A program made the position numbers and the translations under genes. This document shows positions 46,480 to 58,064 of a stretch of 64,000 bases of DNA, in pieces. The stretch covers positions 372,001 through 436,000 of the forward strand of contig MCFH01000001.1 of assembly GCA_002104945.1 (NCBI GenBank). The letters are read 5' to 3'. The notes beneath the pieces were generated by a model, which was given only the letters and a program-made list of their open reading frames with translations, did not search any database and was not told where the DNA came from. The DNA is from Piromyces finnis (lineage: Eukaryota; Neocallimastigomycota; Neocallimastigomycetes; Neocallimastigales; Neocallimastigaceae). The stretch's first letter is position 1, and each line of letters starts with the position of its first letter.

Positions 46480-47501
46480 AATAAAAGAAATAAGAAGCAG
46501 ATACAAGTTGGATGCTAGAATTGCAAAAGCTGCTAAATTTGTTGATTCAGTTTGTCCTAAATACTGTCCATGTTGCAAGTGTGGAGCATTGGTTATTAGA
46601 TTGTCCAACATTTAAAGATATCCGTATTAAACATTATGATTCCATAGTCCAGCTACTAAATTTTTTCAGTCAACGTAATTCCTACAGTCCTATCAATAAT
46701 AATGAAAATGTTAATAACAGTAGAGATAGTAATAATATTAATAGTAATAGTAACAATAGTAGTAATAATAGTAACAATAGTAATAGTAACAATAGTAATA
46801 ATAACAATAGTAGTAGTAGAAATAATAATATTAGTAATGATAGCAATAGTGAAGATAATAATTCTAATTTAGATAGTAATTTAGTTTATGATAGTAATAG
46901 TTCTAATAATCCGGTGAATATTAATGTGTATGATTATTCTAGTGTGTGCAGTAAAATATTTAAATTCCTTCTTGGGGGAAGAATTTTTAACAATATCAAT
47001 TACAATTCAAGGGAATGGAAAGAACTTTGCAAGTATCAGATTCAATCTGGCACTAGCGAAGGAACACCATTCATGACGGTAACCGCGGAACTTCTAACCA
47101 AAATCATGCCTTTTGCTATTGACCAGCAATGGTCAATGTTCAAAAGGTTTGAAGCAGCATCCAAGAGCGTCGATGCTGAAGAAACAGTAAGACAGGCCAG
47201 GAGGGCCAGCGCAACCAATGGAGATCATAATTTTGTCCCATGATAAAATTTTGATCTTTGGCTCGGTGTCCCATTGGAAGTCAAATACAATTATTATACC
47301 TTAGTATAATAGTGGCTTTCTTACTTTAATTAAAATTACTAGAATACATTATACCCATTTTTTATTCATTTATTTTAACATGTTTTTTTTTTATTTCTAT
47401 TTTAATTTTTAATACATGTATTATAATTTTAATTAAATTAATAATAAAGTTTAAAATATTTGATGCCGTTAAAAAAAAAAATAAAATAAAATAAAAGAAA
47501 T
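46480..47501 (+). mobile_element. 5'-truncated LINE (non-LTR retrotransposon) 3' fragment
   Basis: A protein-like reading from about 46498. A frameshift near 46575-46590 separates the string CPKYCPCC from EHWLLDCPTF; together they resemble the Cys/His zinc motif after the reverse transcriptase of many LINEs. An Asn/Ser-rich repeat follows (46690-46900), then a conserved-looking end finishing HNFVP (stop at 47241-47243). A 3' UTR and A-rich tail follow (about 47471-47490). The same 12 bases (AATAAAAGAAAT) lie at 46480-46491 and 47490-47501, a possible target-site duplication, though low in complexity. Everything upstream, including the polymerase core, is missing, as in typical 5' truncation. 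Bases 47165-47208 match the SINE family 40 of 44. Confidence 0.72.
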
Positions 47502-47562
47502 TATCAATTAATGTAATGATATTTAAAATTAATACTTATTCTATAATTATTTTTTAGTGTAG

Positions 47563-48850
47563 AAATTTTACAAAATATTACTATTTATTTGGTCTGTAAT
47601 ATTTCAAGGATTTCCAAAAAATACAATTTATAATTATTCTATTGAGTTATCAAGCATTTCAGAGTTTTTAAATATAGGTAAAATTGATGGTAAATCAATT
47701 GAAAATTTAAAATCCGTCTTTCTCCTTCCTCAATTTACTAAAAGATTAGATAAAAATTCAATATTACGTTTTCAAGATTGCGTCTTTGATTTCAAGGTCA
47801 TGGCACCTCGTCCTGGAAAACCTAGTGATTTTTGCTTAAAAGGAACCGGTTATTCATTCCAAGAAGTGACCTGTTCCGACGGTCCAAAATTATCAAAAAT
47901 TTTACAATTTTTAAAGAATCTTTTTGTTGAAGAAGAGGTTATTGATTATGTTCTAAAATTATTGGCTTCTACCTTAACTCCTGTTAATAAATTACGTTCT
48001 CTTGTTTTCTTTATGGGAAATGGTCGTAATGGTAAAACTGCCCTTTCTAATATTTTTAAATATGATCTAGGAGAATACGCTGCAATTCCAAATGTTTCTT
48101 TATTCTTGGGTAAATTTGTAAGTTTAGAAAAACTAAATCCTCATATGGTTGAATTAAATAACGTTCATGTCATTATTGTGAAGAATCAGATATTAAAAAT
48201 GTAAAATGTTACGATTACTGGAGATGCAAAAGTAATTACTGGAAATGTTGGTTATATAAGGGCTAGAGGCCTTTATAAAGATTTAGAAAATGTATTTATC
48301 GATTTACTTCCAATTATTAATACTAATGATAAATTAACCATCAGTAATGTTGATACTGCCACCATGGATAGAATTTTAGTTATTCCATTTAACCAACGTT
48401 TCATTCCTAAACCTATAGCTGAATTGCATAAAGATAAAAATGAAAAATATGCTGATACCCTTTGGTAAGGAAGTTATTCTAAAAAGTTTGCACCTGCATT
48501 TATGAAACTATTACTCCAAAATTATCTCAATGATTATACCAAATTATCACCACCAAAAAAAAATTTATGATGCTACCCATGAATTTATTTTACGTGGTGA
48601 TCATCCAGGACGTTTTATAAAACAAAAGCTCTGTGAAACAGGGGATAAAAAAGACATGATAAAACTGGATACTATATATACTATCTATAAAAAATGGTAT
48701 AAGAATTATGTTAATGCTGGTATTCTTCATTATACTACTGAAGATCTACGATTAGGTTTTGCAAAATATAATCTCTATTTTGAGAAAGCAAACAATGAAA
48801 TAAATATTGATCAAGACACCGATGTCTTGATCGGGTATAAATTATATTAA
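47563..48850 (+). pseudogene. D5-type primase-helicase relic, large-DNA-virus-like
   Basis: Protein-like sequence over 1.3 kb in three main frames. The first piece, open from about 47563 to a stop at 48202, holds the region before the helicase core (with FQDCVFDFK) and a Walker A loop GNGRNGKT (48016-48039). Frameshifts near 48178-48207 lead into a second piece with an RILVIPF segment (about 48370-48393), the usual end of D5-type superfamily 3 helicase cores. A stop lies at 48466-48468, and a frameshift at an A-run near 48550-48560 precedes a third, alpha-helical piece ending 48848-48850. Domain order fits the D5 primase-helicase of nucleocytoplasmic large DNA viruses and related elements. 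The N-terminal primase part is absent. The breaks show it is dead; an insertion relic of a virus or virus-like element is inferred. Confidence 0.75.
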
Positions 48851-50208
48851 TTTATTTTTTAGTTTTGATATATATATATAATAGGGTTATAATAAATTTT
48901 TGTATATGATTATGAATAAAAAAAAAAAAATATTGGTGGTGGTGGTGGTGGTGGTAAATACTTTTATACCAAATAAAAATAGTAATAAAAAATATTTAAA
49001 ACTATAAATGTTTTTTAATATTTGATTAATCCACTTTTAATAAATTTTAAAGTACCTAACTAAATTTTATAATTCTTTAATACTAAAAAATGTTTAAAAA
49101 TCTTAAAATTTGAATTGATAAATAATATATTTTTAAATATTAATGTATATATGAAATTGAGGCTACAAATTATTATTCTTATTCTTATTATAATTATTAT
49201 TATTAATAAATAATAATAATAACAAAGATGTGTTATTTTTAAAGTTGCAACTTAACAATAAATTAAAAGTTATATTAAAATGTGAAAATTATATTAATTA
49301 AAAGAATATAGTTTATTTATAATAAATCAAATCATCTTCATATACATTTTACATTCTCATATTTATTATTTAGAGAAGAAAGAAATAATAAATACATATA
49401 TATTTATTTTATTTTTACTTATAAAAAACTCTTTTATGTTTCCTTTAATTTTTATCTTCCATTTAATACAAACATTTTCTTTTTTATTAAGATTTTACAG
49501 ATAATAAATCTTTTTTAAAAACTGTTATTTTTTCCTTTTTTTTTTTTTTTAAAAAAAAAAAAGGAAAAAAGTATTTAAATTAAAATAATAATAATTAACA
49601 TATAATAATAAAGTACTAATAATAAATAATTCATAATTAACTTTAGACTGTTATAAAAAAAAATAAAAAAAAAAGAATTTTTTATTTAACACTTTATTTA
49701 AGTCATTTATCAAATTCATATATGCAAACAATTAATAATAAAATTTAAAATTTTTTAAAACTTTCAAATATAAACTAAAATTTATAATAAAAAAAAATAA
49801 TAAATAAAATAAAAAAAAGGAATAATAATAATAATAATAATAGAGAATAATAATAATTATTCATTCAAAACTTTAAAACTATTTTTATTCTTTTTAATTT
49901 TAAAAAATTTATTATAGTAGCATATCTTTTTTTTTTAGAAAAAAAATAAAGTAGTAAAGTAAAAAGAATTAGAATAATTTATTATACTTTATACTAAGCA
50001 ATCAAAAAATTTTATTAAATATTTTTTTTAATATTTTACTCTCTTTTTAAAAAAAAAAAAAAAATAATTACTTACTCTTTAAAAAACTAACAACTATTTT
50101 CTTAAGCAATTTTTTTTCTTTTATTTTATTTAACTCTTTATCGAAATTGGAAGAATACATTTAATTAAAAACCCCATTTTAAATAAGAATCAAAAATATA
50201 ATAAATTA
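48851..50208. other. intergenic, A/T-rich
   Basis: Contains a short GGT repeat (48934-48956) and the upstream region of the receptor gene. No further viral-looking or coding sequence seen downstream of the helicase relic. Confidence 0.6.
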
Positions 50209-52946
50209 ATGCGATTTATAAACCTATATTTTTTAATTTTATATAGTCTTTTGATATGTAACTATTATTTCTTCACTACTATTATTTTTTATTATATACA
50301 CATAATGAAATATTAAATAAATGAATAAAAATTAATTTATTTTAATTTTTTTTATGATTCTTAAACTTTGGATTAAAATCCTTTTAAAATAAAATATTAA
50401 AAAAATAATAATAATAATAATTTAGATGAAAAATGTAAAGCAACTGTTGAATTAAGAGCAATTGCATTAACCTATAGTGAAAAGGAAAAAAACTTTTTAC
50501 CAATAACAAACCAATTTAATGAATATGCAAAAGAAAATAATATTGATATTAGAATTGATGTACAACTTTATTCCCCAACAAATTCTTCATTAAATGTAAA
50601 TGATTATGGAACAGAAATTGAAGTTCTTATGAAAAAAAAATCCGAAAAATATGATCTTATTTTTTATGATACTATGTATTCTCCTAGATATGCACCATAT
50701 TTTCTTGATTTAAGTAAACATATGCCAAAAGAACACATAGATATGTATAAAAACACTATTGCTAACAAAACCTGTACCTATCAAGGTAAATGGGTTGGAT
50801 TAGTAAGTCTTCAATATTAATCTTGTAATTTTCCCTAAAATGTAATACTATATAAATTTATTAATTTTTATTACAAATTATTAAATAATTTACAGCCATT
50901 ATCAGTTGGTTACGAAATTTTATATTCAAATTTCTCTCTTTTAGAAAAATACGGAAAAAAAATTCCAGAAACATGGGATGAATTACTTGAAACTGCAAAG
51001 TATATCAAGGAAATGGAAGAAAAAGAAGGAAATAATAATGTGTTATATTACAATGGACTTTTCCCATGTATGAAAAAAATACAATTATTAATAATAAAAT
51101 TAAAATTTTGAAATTCTAATTAGGCATAAATTAATTAATAGTATAATTATAAATATTTTATAAATATTTTTTACTTGGCATAAATATAAAAAGTATATGA
51201 AACAGCTATATGTTCTTTTCAAGAATTCATTCATTCTTACAGAGAAACTATAGAATCGCCTTATCCGGATTATTCAAGCCCTGAAGCACTAAATGCTTTA
51301 AATAAATTGAAGGAAATTATGAATGAAATTTCAAGTGGTAATAAATAGTTAAAAAAAATAAATATCAAAAAAACTATAAATAATATAAATCTTTTACTAA
51401 TTAATAATTAATTATTAAAAAAAATACAATTTACAACTATAATATAAAAGGTGAAACATTTAAATCAAACGATCCAATAACTTTGGGTGCTATATATTCA
51501 GGTAATGCCTTGTTTCTTAAATATTGGTATATTGGTACTGTACATTCAAGTTTCAAAAGATCCATTATTCCAGGAAGAAATAAAGGTGTTTCAGCAAGTA
51601 CTGTTGGTGGAACAAATATTGGAATTAATGGTTATATTAGTGAAGAGAAAAAAAAAGCTGCATTAGAAGCTTTAGAGTATATGACATCATTAGAAGGTCA
51701 AAGAAAATATATGCATGAATCAACAGAGTTTTCAGCTCTTACTGAATTATATGACGATGAAATAGTATGTAAGAAATATGATTGTAATATATTAAAAAAA
51801 ATACAATTAATACCTAGACCTAGTTCAGTAGCTAAAAATTATGATGAATACTCCACACAAATAAGAAATTATTTGTATGACTTTTTATACAACGGAGCAG
51901 ATGCCTCTAAAACCTTGGAAGCAATGAATGATATTGTTAAAATATATAATATTTCAATATATCCATCAGAAAGTAAGGAAGGATTTACCATATTATTGGT
52001 TACTATAGGAGCAATAGTTCTTATATTATTATCATCGGTATTTTTCTTTATAAAAAAATTTAAAAGCCATTTTAGCTTCTTTAGTATCGATAGTTGGGTT
52101 ATATTTTTCTTAAGTTTTATTGTAATTATATCAAGTATATTTACGGAATATGGAGAAGTTACCGAAAATAAATGTCAAATAAGAATGATTTTAAACACTT
52201 TTGGATGCTCTTTTCTATACATTCCAATTTTATATAAATTAATTACCACTTTTCCTGAAAAAAATAGATTTTTTAATTGGATAGAAAATAGCAAGTTTAG
52301 CTTCTATTTAATATTTACTTTAATAGATATTTTCCTTTGTGGATTGACATTTATATCCACACATAATATAATAGATATTAATGTTAAAGAAGGGAAAAAA
52401 TATAGATTATGTGAAGCCAATAGTTTCGGTACAGTCCTTTTATCATTAATATTTGCTGAAAAAATAATTATCGGTATATTGATAGCATTTATGTTGTTTT
52501 TAGAATGGAATATAATTAAAATAAATAGAGAAATTAAATTAATAACTTGTACATTCTATGTAAATATTCTATCTGGCATAGTATTAATAATTATGAAATA
52601 TATGGACCTAAACAATTATAAAGCTCACTTTTTAATCTACACAATTATTAATTTAGTATACGTTCTTTCATGTTATTTCTTCATGTATGGAGTAAGAATA
52701 TTTGATGTTATAATTAAAAAAAAGGAACCTAAATTGAAATTTATTAAGCAAGCTGGCACTGTTAATTCTACATTAACTGAAAGAAGTAAAAATAGTTCAA
52801 CAATAAATTATGATACAAACAGTAAATTTGGTTCCATGACACTTAAAGTATTGCAATATCACTATTTTACCGGTGAAGAAACAAAAACAACTGATGATTT
52901 TTCTGTGCCATCAATGTCATTTACAAATGGCGAGTCATTAAAATAA
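50209..52946 (+). CDS. class C GPCR with bacterial-type solute-binding ectodomain
   Basis: Five exons: 50209-50257 (signal peptide, MRFINLYFLILYSLLI), 50426-50802, 50896-51067, 51194-51337 and 51451-52946, 745 residues with all junctions in frame. Residues about 20-400 resemble bacterial family 1 extracellular solute-binding proteins (sugar-type): YDLIFYDTMYSPRYAPYFLDL, GLPLSVGYEILYSN joined across an intron, and KIPETWDELLETAKYIK. Seven hydrophobic spans follow (about 427-680), with a Cys before span 3 (ENKCQIRM) and one in the second outer loop (YRLCEANS) that fit the class C disulfide. The cytosolic tail is about 60-70 residues. This fusion is known from anaerobic fungi, where it is thought to sense sugars or oligosaccharides. 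The ligand cannot be read from sequence. The short first exon is the least certain part. Confidence 0.9.
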
Positions 52947-53803
52947 AAAATATATTTGTTAATTATTATCATTTTATGTTGACAATAACATTTGTATATA
53001 AAATATACAAATTTTTTATCATATTACGAATGCTTATTTGTATTCAATTAAATGATATTAATAAATTATTATTTTAATTCTTTATATTTTTTTTTATTTT
53101 TTTTTTTCATTTTTATAAAAAAAAAAATAAAACATAATATTTTCTTATCAATTTATGTAAATAATTAATAACTGTAATAAAATTCATATTATTACTTATA
53201 TTCCTAAAATAAAGTTTATAAATGATAGTTTTGAAATAGTAAAACTATTGAATTTATTCACATTTATATTAGATATATATATATATATATAATGAAGGTA
53301 GGAATTATTCATAATAATATTTATAACTATATTGGAAAATAATAATATATATTGGTGTCCCAGTGTATTAAGGCATATATATTATGCAAATTTAGATTTT
53401 TAAAAAAAATTAAATATAATAAAATAAAAATGAATAATAAATTTTAGTAATTATGTATAAAAGAAAGTACTATTATTACATATGAATGAGAATAATAAAT
53501 ATATCTGACTTCTGATCTTCCAATATAACGAAAAGTCAAAGATAATAAGATTATATTTATATTTTTTTATAGGAGTATAATTAAAAATCAATCAAATCAG
53601 GTTTATTCATTGATATCATCATGGTCATCAAAAAGAAAAAATAATAATTAATTATTAAAAAAAAAAAAAAAAAAAACATATAAACAAATAAAAAAACACA
53701 ATAAATGAAAATATATAGAGATATAGAGTATTATGATATTATAAAGAAAAAAAAAACATCATTATTATCATTATAACAACCTTTTTTGTTCTTTTTTATT
53801 TTT

Positions 53804-53880
<77 letters not shown>

Positions 53881-53963
53881 AATATTGTTTAAGATTTTTT
53901 TTTTTTTCTTCGATTTTTAATACTTTAATTTAATTATATATATCACTCACTCAAAACTAAATC
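52947..53963. other. convergent intergenic region with ATT tract
   Basis: Between convergent 3' ends. A/T-rich, with poly-A (53656-53676) and an ATT microsatellite at about 53809-53880. Confidence 0.75.
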
Positions 53964-55679
53964 TTAATGGTATCCATAAAATCGATAATATCCTTTTTTA
54001 AATTTATTATCATAAGTATTTTCAATATTGGCTTTGATTTTAAAAAAATAAGATTTTTCTATAGATAAGATTGATTTAGTCATTGTAAATTCAGAAAAAT
54101 GGTTTTTAATCCATGGATATAGGTATTCATAAGTTTCTTGATATTTATTAGATAGAGTTTGTTTTGATTTTAAAGGGTTCTCTTTTTCTATATGAGAGTA
54201 AGACTCAGGATGTAATAAGACATTTAATAATTCCTTGTCACCAATTTCATTAGCTAAATCTAATGGTGACTTTCCTATTTTATTTTTAATATTCATATCG
54301 GCATTACCGCGGATCATACTCTTAATTATTTCAAAATTTCTTAAATCTACAGCATAGTATAAAGCAGTATTACCTAAATAATCTTGTTGATTTATATTAA
54401 TAATTTCATATTTTAGCAATTTTTTAACAGAATCTTCATTTTCTAGTTTTGTAGCAACAATTAAAGCACTTTCATCTTTGCTATTTACACTATTAAGACT
54501 GTTAACATCATCTTCAATAAATTGATTAATGAACATCGACTTGTTCATTACACTAAGCATAAGCATAGTATTTTTGTTGTGTGGATCAATATAATTGATA
54601 TCAAATGTTGAATGGTTAACAATTTTTTTAATTATTGCTAAATTGTCATTTAACTTCATTGCTAAAGAACTAGCATTTTCTCCAAATTTATTTTTAATAG
54701 ACAAATCATAATTATTACTATAGTTTAAGACATATGAAAGAGTTGTCATATCATTAACTATCATAAATACCATAATAGCAGTATTTTCGTCATCATCTAC
54801 TGGTAAATTAAAACTGCAATTGAAGTGAATTAACATAGTAAGTATATGGAGGTATTGTACGAATTCACCACATACTTTTTCTTCATTAGAAGAATACATT
54901 TTTTGGATAATTATTGACAAAACTGATTCATTTCTTTTATTTACAAAATCATAATTGCAATTCCTTTTATTTAAACTTCGTAATTCTTTAAATTTTGCTT
55001 TCTCAGCTAAATACATTGCTGCTGTTTTATTTTCACTATCGGTAATATTAACATCAATTTCATTATTAAGTGTTAATAGTTCAATAGGTTCATAAATTTC
55101 ATTCTTACAACAATGTAATAAAACAGTATCATTATTATTATTTTTTTGATTTATATTAATGGATGTTCCTATTAATTCATAAAGAGCATCTTTATTACAT
55201 AAAGCATGGAATAAAGAATTTTCACCATTCTTATCTAATAGATTCAAACAATTAGAATCAAGAACAAGCTTTTTAATAATAGAGGTAAGCAAAGGATTTT
55301 CACATACATACATTAAAGCTGTCATTCCATTATCATCCTGTACACAAACATTAACATTCATATTTAAAAGCCATTTTATCATATTTTTATTTCCAAGTTT
55401 ACAAGCTTCAACTAAAATTTCACTATTTTTGAAAACTTCATTAACGTTAGATAAAGTTTCATGATTTAAAATCTTTTCAAATAAATTAAATTTATTTTCA
55501 TTTTTAAGGATAATATTATTTATTTCCTTTACAAATTTATTAATTATTTTAGGATTTTCGTTTTGACCTAAATTAATTTCAATTAATTGTTTATTGGCAT
55601 TAATTAATTTTATACAATTATTTTTATTGTTCCTTGATAATTCATTTAAAAATTCTCTTTCAAATTCTTTAAAATTCAT
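53964..55679 (-). CDS. ankyrin-repeat protein
   Basis: Single exon, 571 residues, ATG at 55679. After an alpha-helical N-terminus (about 1-90), ankyrin-type repeats run to about residue 490, with recurring cores such as DDNGMTALMYVCEN, DKNGENSLFHAL, DYLGNTALYYAVDLRN and NKIGKSPLDLANEIGD. The C-terminus (about 500-571) is Tyr/Lys-rich without a known motif. Such intron-poor ankyrin genes form large families in anaerobic fungi; the role is probably protein binding, with no partner visible here. No signal peptide or membrane span. Confidence 0.93.
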   Translation of the reverse strand: MNFKEFEREFLNELSRNNKNNCIKLINANKQLIEINLGQNENPKIINKFVKEINNIILKNENKFNLFEKILNHETLSNVNEVFKNSEILVEACKLGNKNMIKWLLNMNVNVCVQDDNGMTALMYVCENPLLTSIIKKLVLDSNCLNLLDKNGENSLFHALCNKDALYELIGTSININQKNNNNDTVLLHCCKNEIYEPIELLTLNNEIDVNITDSENKTAAMYLAEKAKFKELRSLNKRNCNYDFVNKRNESVLSIIIQKMYSSNEEKVCGEFVQYLHILTMLIHFNCSFNLPVDDDENTAIMVFMIVNDMTTLSYVLNYSNNYDLSIKNKFGENASSLAMKLNDNLAIIKKIVNHSTFDINYIDPHNKNTMLMLSVMNKSMFINQFIEDDVNSLNSVNSKDESALIVATKLENEDSVKKLLKYEIININQQDYLGNTALYYAVDLRNFEIIKSMIRGNADMNIKNKIGKSPLDLANEIGDKELLNVLLHPESYSHIEKENPLKSKQTLSNKYQETYEYLYPWIKNHFSEFTMTKSILSIEKSYFFKIKANIENTYDNKFKKGYYRFYGYH

Positions 55680-56009
55680 TTTTATTATTTATAAAATTAT
55701 TTATTTAAAAAATAAAAAAAGGTTTGTTCGTTTTTGTTACTGTTGTTATTATTATTAATACTTTTAAAATTAATGTATTTTTATTTTAATTTATATTTGA
55801 TTTCACTTTAGTAAAAGTTTTTTTTTTTTTCAAAAATTTTAAAATAGAAATTTTGAAATTTTCTTTATTAATGATTCTAAAAAATAAAAACTTGATTTCA
55901 TTGGTTTTTAATAAATTAAAAAAATGGCCTATCATTATCATAAACTTTAAACTAAAATGTGCATTTTACATTTTACAATTTATCTATTAATTATTCTATT
56001 AATTATTCT

Positions 56010-56061
56010 ATTACTAATCCTTTTATTATAATTTTTTCTATATAATAAAAGGATTAGTAAT
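56010..56061. repeat. 21-bp perfect inverted repeat
   Basis: Arms 56010-56030 and 56041-56061, perfect over 21 bp, with a 10-nt loop. Contains non-A/T pairs (TACTAATCC), so it is not a simple A/T artefact. Confidence 0.95.
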
Positions 56062-56431
56062 TATTATTCTATTAGTAAACGTGGTAAATGTGTAATTGAA
56101 ATAAAAAAAAACATATAATGAAATTATAAAACAAATAAATTAATTGTTAATAAACAAAAATATAGCATTATAGGCCGTAACAACCAAAATGAAATTTCTT
56201 CTTAAATGTTATGCTTGAATGAAATAAATCAAAAATATAATAAGATTTGTCATATATAAAAGTTTCAGATGAAATCACGTTTTTAATAACAATATTACAT
56301 TTATTAAAACTATAGTAAGCAGTTATTTTTTACTAAAATATTCAAATGCTTATATCATTCATAAATGACTAGTTAAAAGGTCCGCAGTAGTATCAAAATG
56401 TAGCTTTTTATATAGATTTTCAAGAATAGCT

Positions 56432-56466
<35 letters not shown>

Positions 56467-56605
56467 GTGATATAAGTAATGTTTTATATTTTTTTATTTT
56501 TTGTTAAGAGCTATAATTTATTGAAATTAAATTTTTTGTAATTTTAACCCTTTCAAAGATTAAAGTTGGTTTTTAAAATAATATTCGAATTATCGCATCC
56601 AGTTA

Positions 56606-56653
56606 ATATTTTCTCAAGAGTTCATACTAAAAGTATAACTCTTGAGAAAATAT
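56606..56653. repeat. 17-bp perfect inverted repeat with inner hairpin
   Basis: Arms 56606-56622 and 56637-56653 (core CTCAAGAGTT/AACTCTTGAG). The 14-nt loop itself folds, ATACT (56624-56628) with AGTAT (56632-56636), leaving a three-base loop. Confidence 0.95.
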
Positions 56654-56689
56654 ATCAGTCGTGTATCAAGCGTATTAAAATAATAAGTT

Positions 56690-58035
56690 GAATAATATAT
56701 TTTTGAATAACATGTTTCTAGAATGGATAATAGATTCTAAAAACTTAATGAAACAATAAATATAGTTTACAATATACAGTTCTCTATTTATGTTTTATTA
56801 CTGTCTATAATCTCTTATTATATTTTTATTATATTTTTTTTATTGTCTATTTATTGTCTATTTATTGTATATTTTTATAAAGAAGAAGTTTTATCTTTCT
56901 TTTATTCATGTATTGTTATTTTTAATTATCAAATATTACTATTACTATTATTATTATTTATTAAAATTAAAATTATATTTTAGTATTATAAATATTATAT
57001 ATCTGATCTTCTTTTACTACAGAATGTTCAAATTTAAACAAAACCATCATTAACTATTATTAAATGTATTATACCTTAAATAAAATAATATTAAAAAATA
57101 AAATCATAATAAAATTATAATATTAAAATTAGCAATTATTTTAAACGCTCATTTTATACAAAAGAATAAAAAGGTTTTGCACTTTTTTTATTAATTTAAC
57201 AAATAGTTATTATTTTTTCCCGAGTTTTTTTAACTTTACTATTATTATTACTATATTATTTAATTCTATATTAGTTTGTAAATTTAAAAAGATTTTTAAA
57301 GAATACCATGGATAAGACATTAGAATTAATAATATAAGTATTTTATTTTGAGTTTATTTATTTTTATTTTTATGATTTCAATGCATGATGCTTACATAAG
57401 ACTTCTGGTTCGACCCCGCAGTGCCTGTGGATTTTCCCCAATAAATTTTGCCATGGGTTGGGTTATGATATTCAAGTAAATATTAATACACTTTCTAACT
57501 TACTACTATGATATTAACACTCGTCTAGTTGGCCTGAGAGGGTCCAGGTGTATATGGCACATTTCGAATTAGAACTTTATAAGTGGTGATTTACGTTATG
57601 TCAAATGCACAAGCAACATTTCTTAATTTAAGTGTAAACATTAGGGAACAGTTGGTACGTGATCAAACTATATGAGGCTTAGAATTATAGTTGGAAATAT
57701 CGTACGGCGACATGCATCTAATGTACATGGATTAAATGAGTGTCGAAGCTGAAGATTCAGTATGACAGACCAGGAGGGTCACAACCATCTAGCAATAGGA
57801 AGGAGCCAACGTTTCTCTAAAAACCACCATTGGGACTTACTCTGATTGATGGGAGAAATGCATTCAGAAGTTAAAAAAGAAAATCAATACATGATTAAAG
57901 TAGGTCGTTTTAATTTTTATTTTTATTAAGTTGTTTTTATTTGAGAATATTTTATTTAAAAGGGTTATTAATTTATAAACATATATGGGTTAAGTTATAA
58001 TATTATCAACCAGCTTAAATATATTTTTAAATGAA
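56690..58035. repeat. diverged direct repeat, unit 1 (split by a SINE)
   Basis: Sequence from about 56690 to 57377, resumed at about 57896-58035 after the SINE, matches 58065-59110 in the same orientation. Shared landmarks in order: ATATTTTTGAATAA, AAACAATAAAT, TATAAAGAAGAA, TTACTATT, AAATGT..TATACCTT, CTCATTTTATAC, TGGATAA.AC, TAGGTCGTTTT and TGGGTTAAGT. Strongly diverged but collinear. No coding sense seen. Confidence 0.65.
57378..57895 (+). mobile_element. SINE copy 3, old, 5'-truncated
   Basis: Same family as copies 1, 2 and 4, with many substitutions and small indels. It starts inside the tRNA-like anticodon arm (GCTTACATAAG), keeps the B-box GGTTCGACCCC and ends GAAGTT plus a short, mutated A-tail (57871-57883). 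Flanks are TCAATGCATGAT (57378-57389) and TCAATACATGAT (57884-57895), a 12-bp target-site duplication with one change. It is clearly older than the other copies. Confidence 0.9.
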
Positions 58036-58064
58036 TAGTAAAATTTTAATGATGCGTTGACCGA

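Larger units (their letters stand above)
55680..56689. other. intergenic with two long hairpins
   Basis: No gene. Holds a T-run (about 56432-56465) and two perfect inverted repeats listed separately. Confidence 0.65.
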
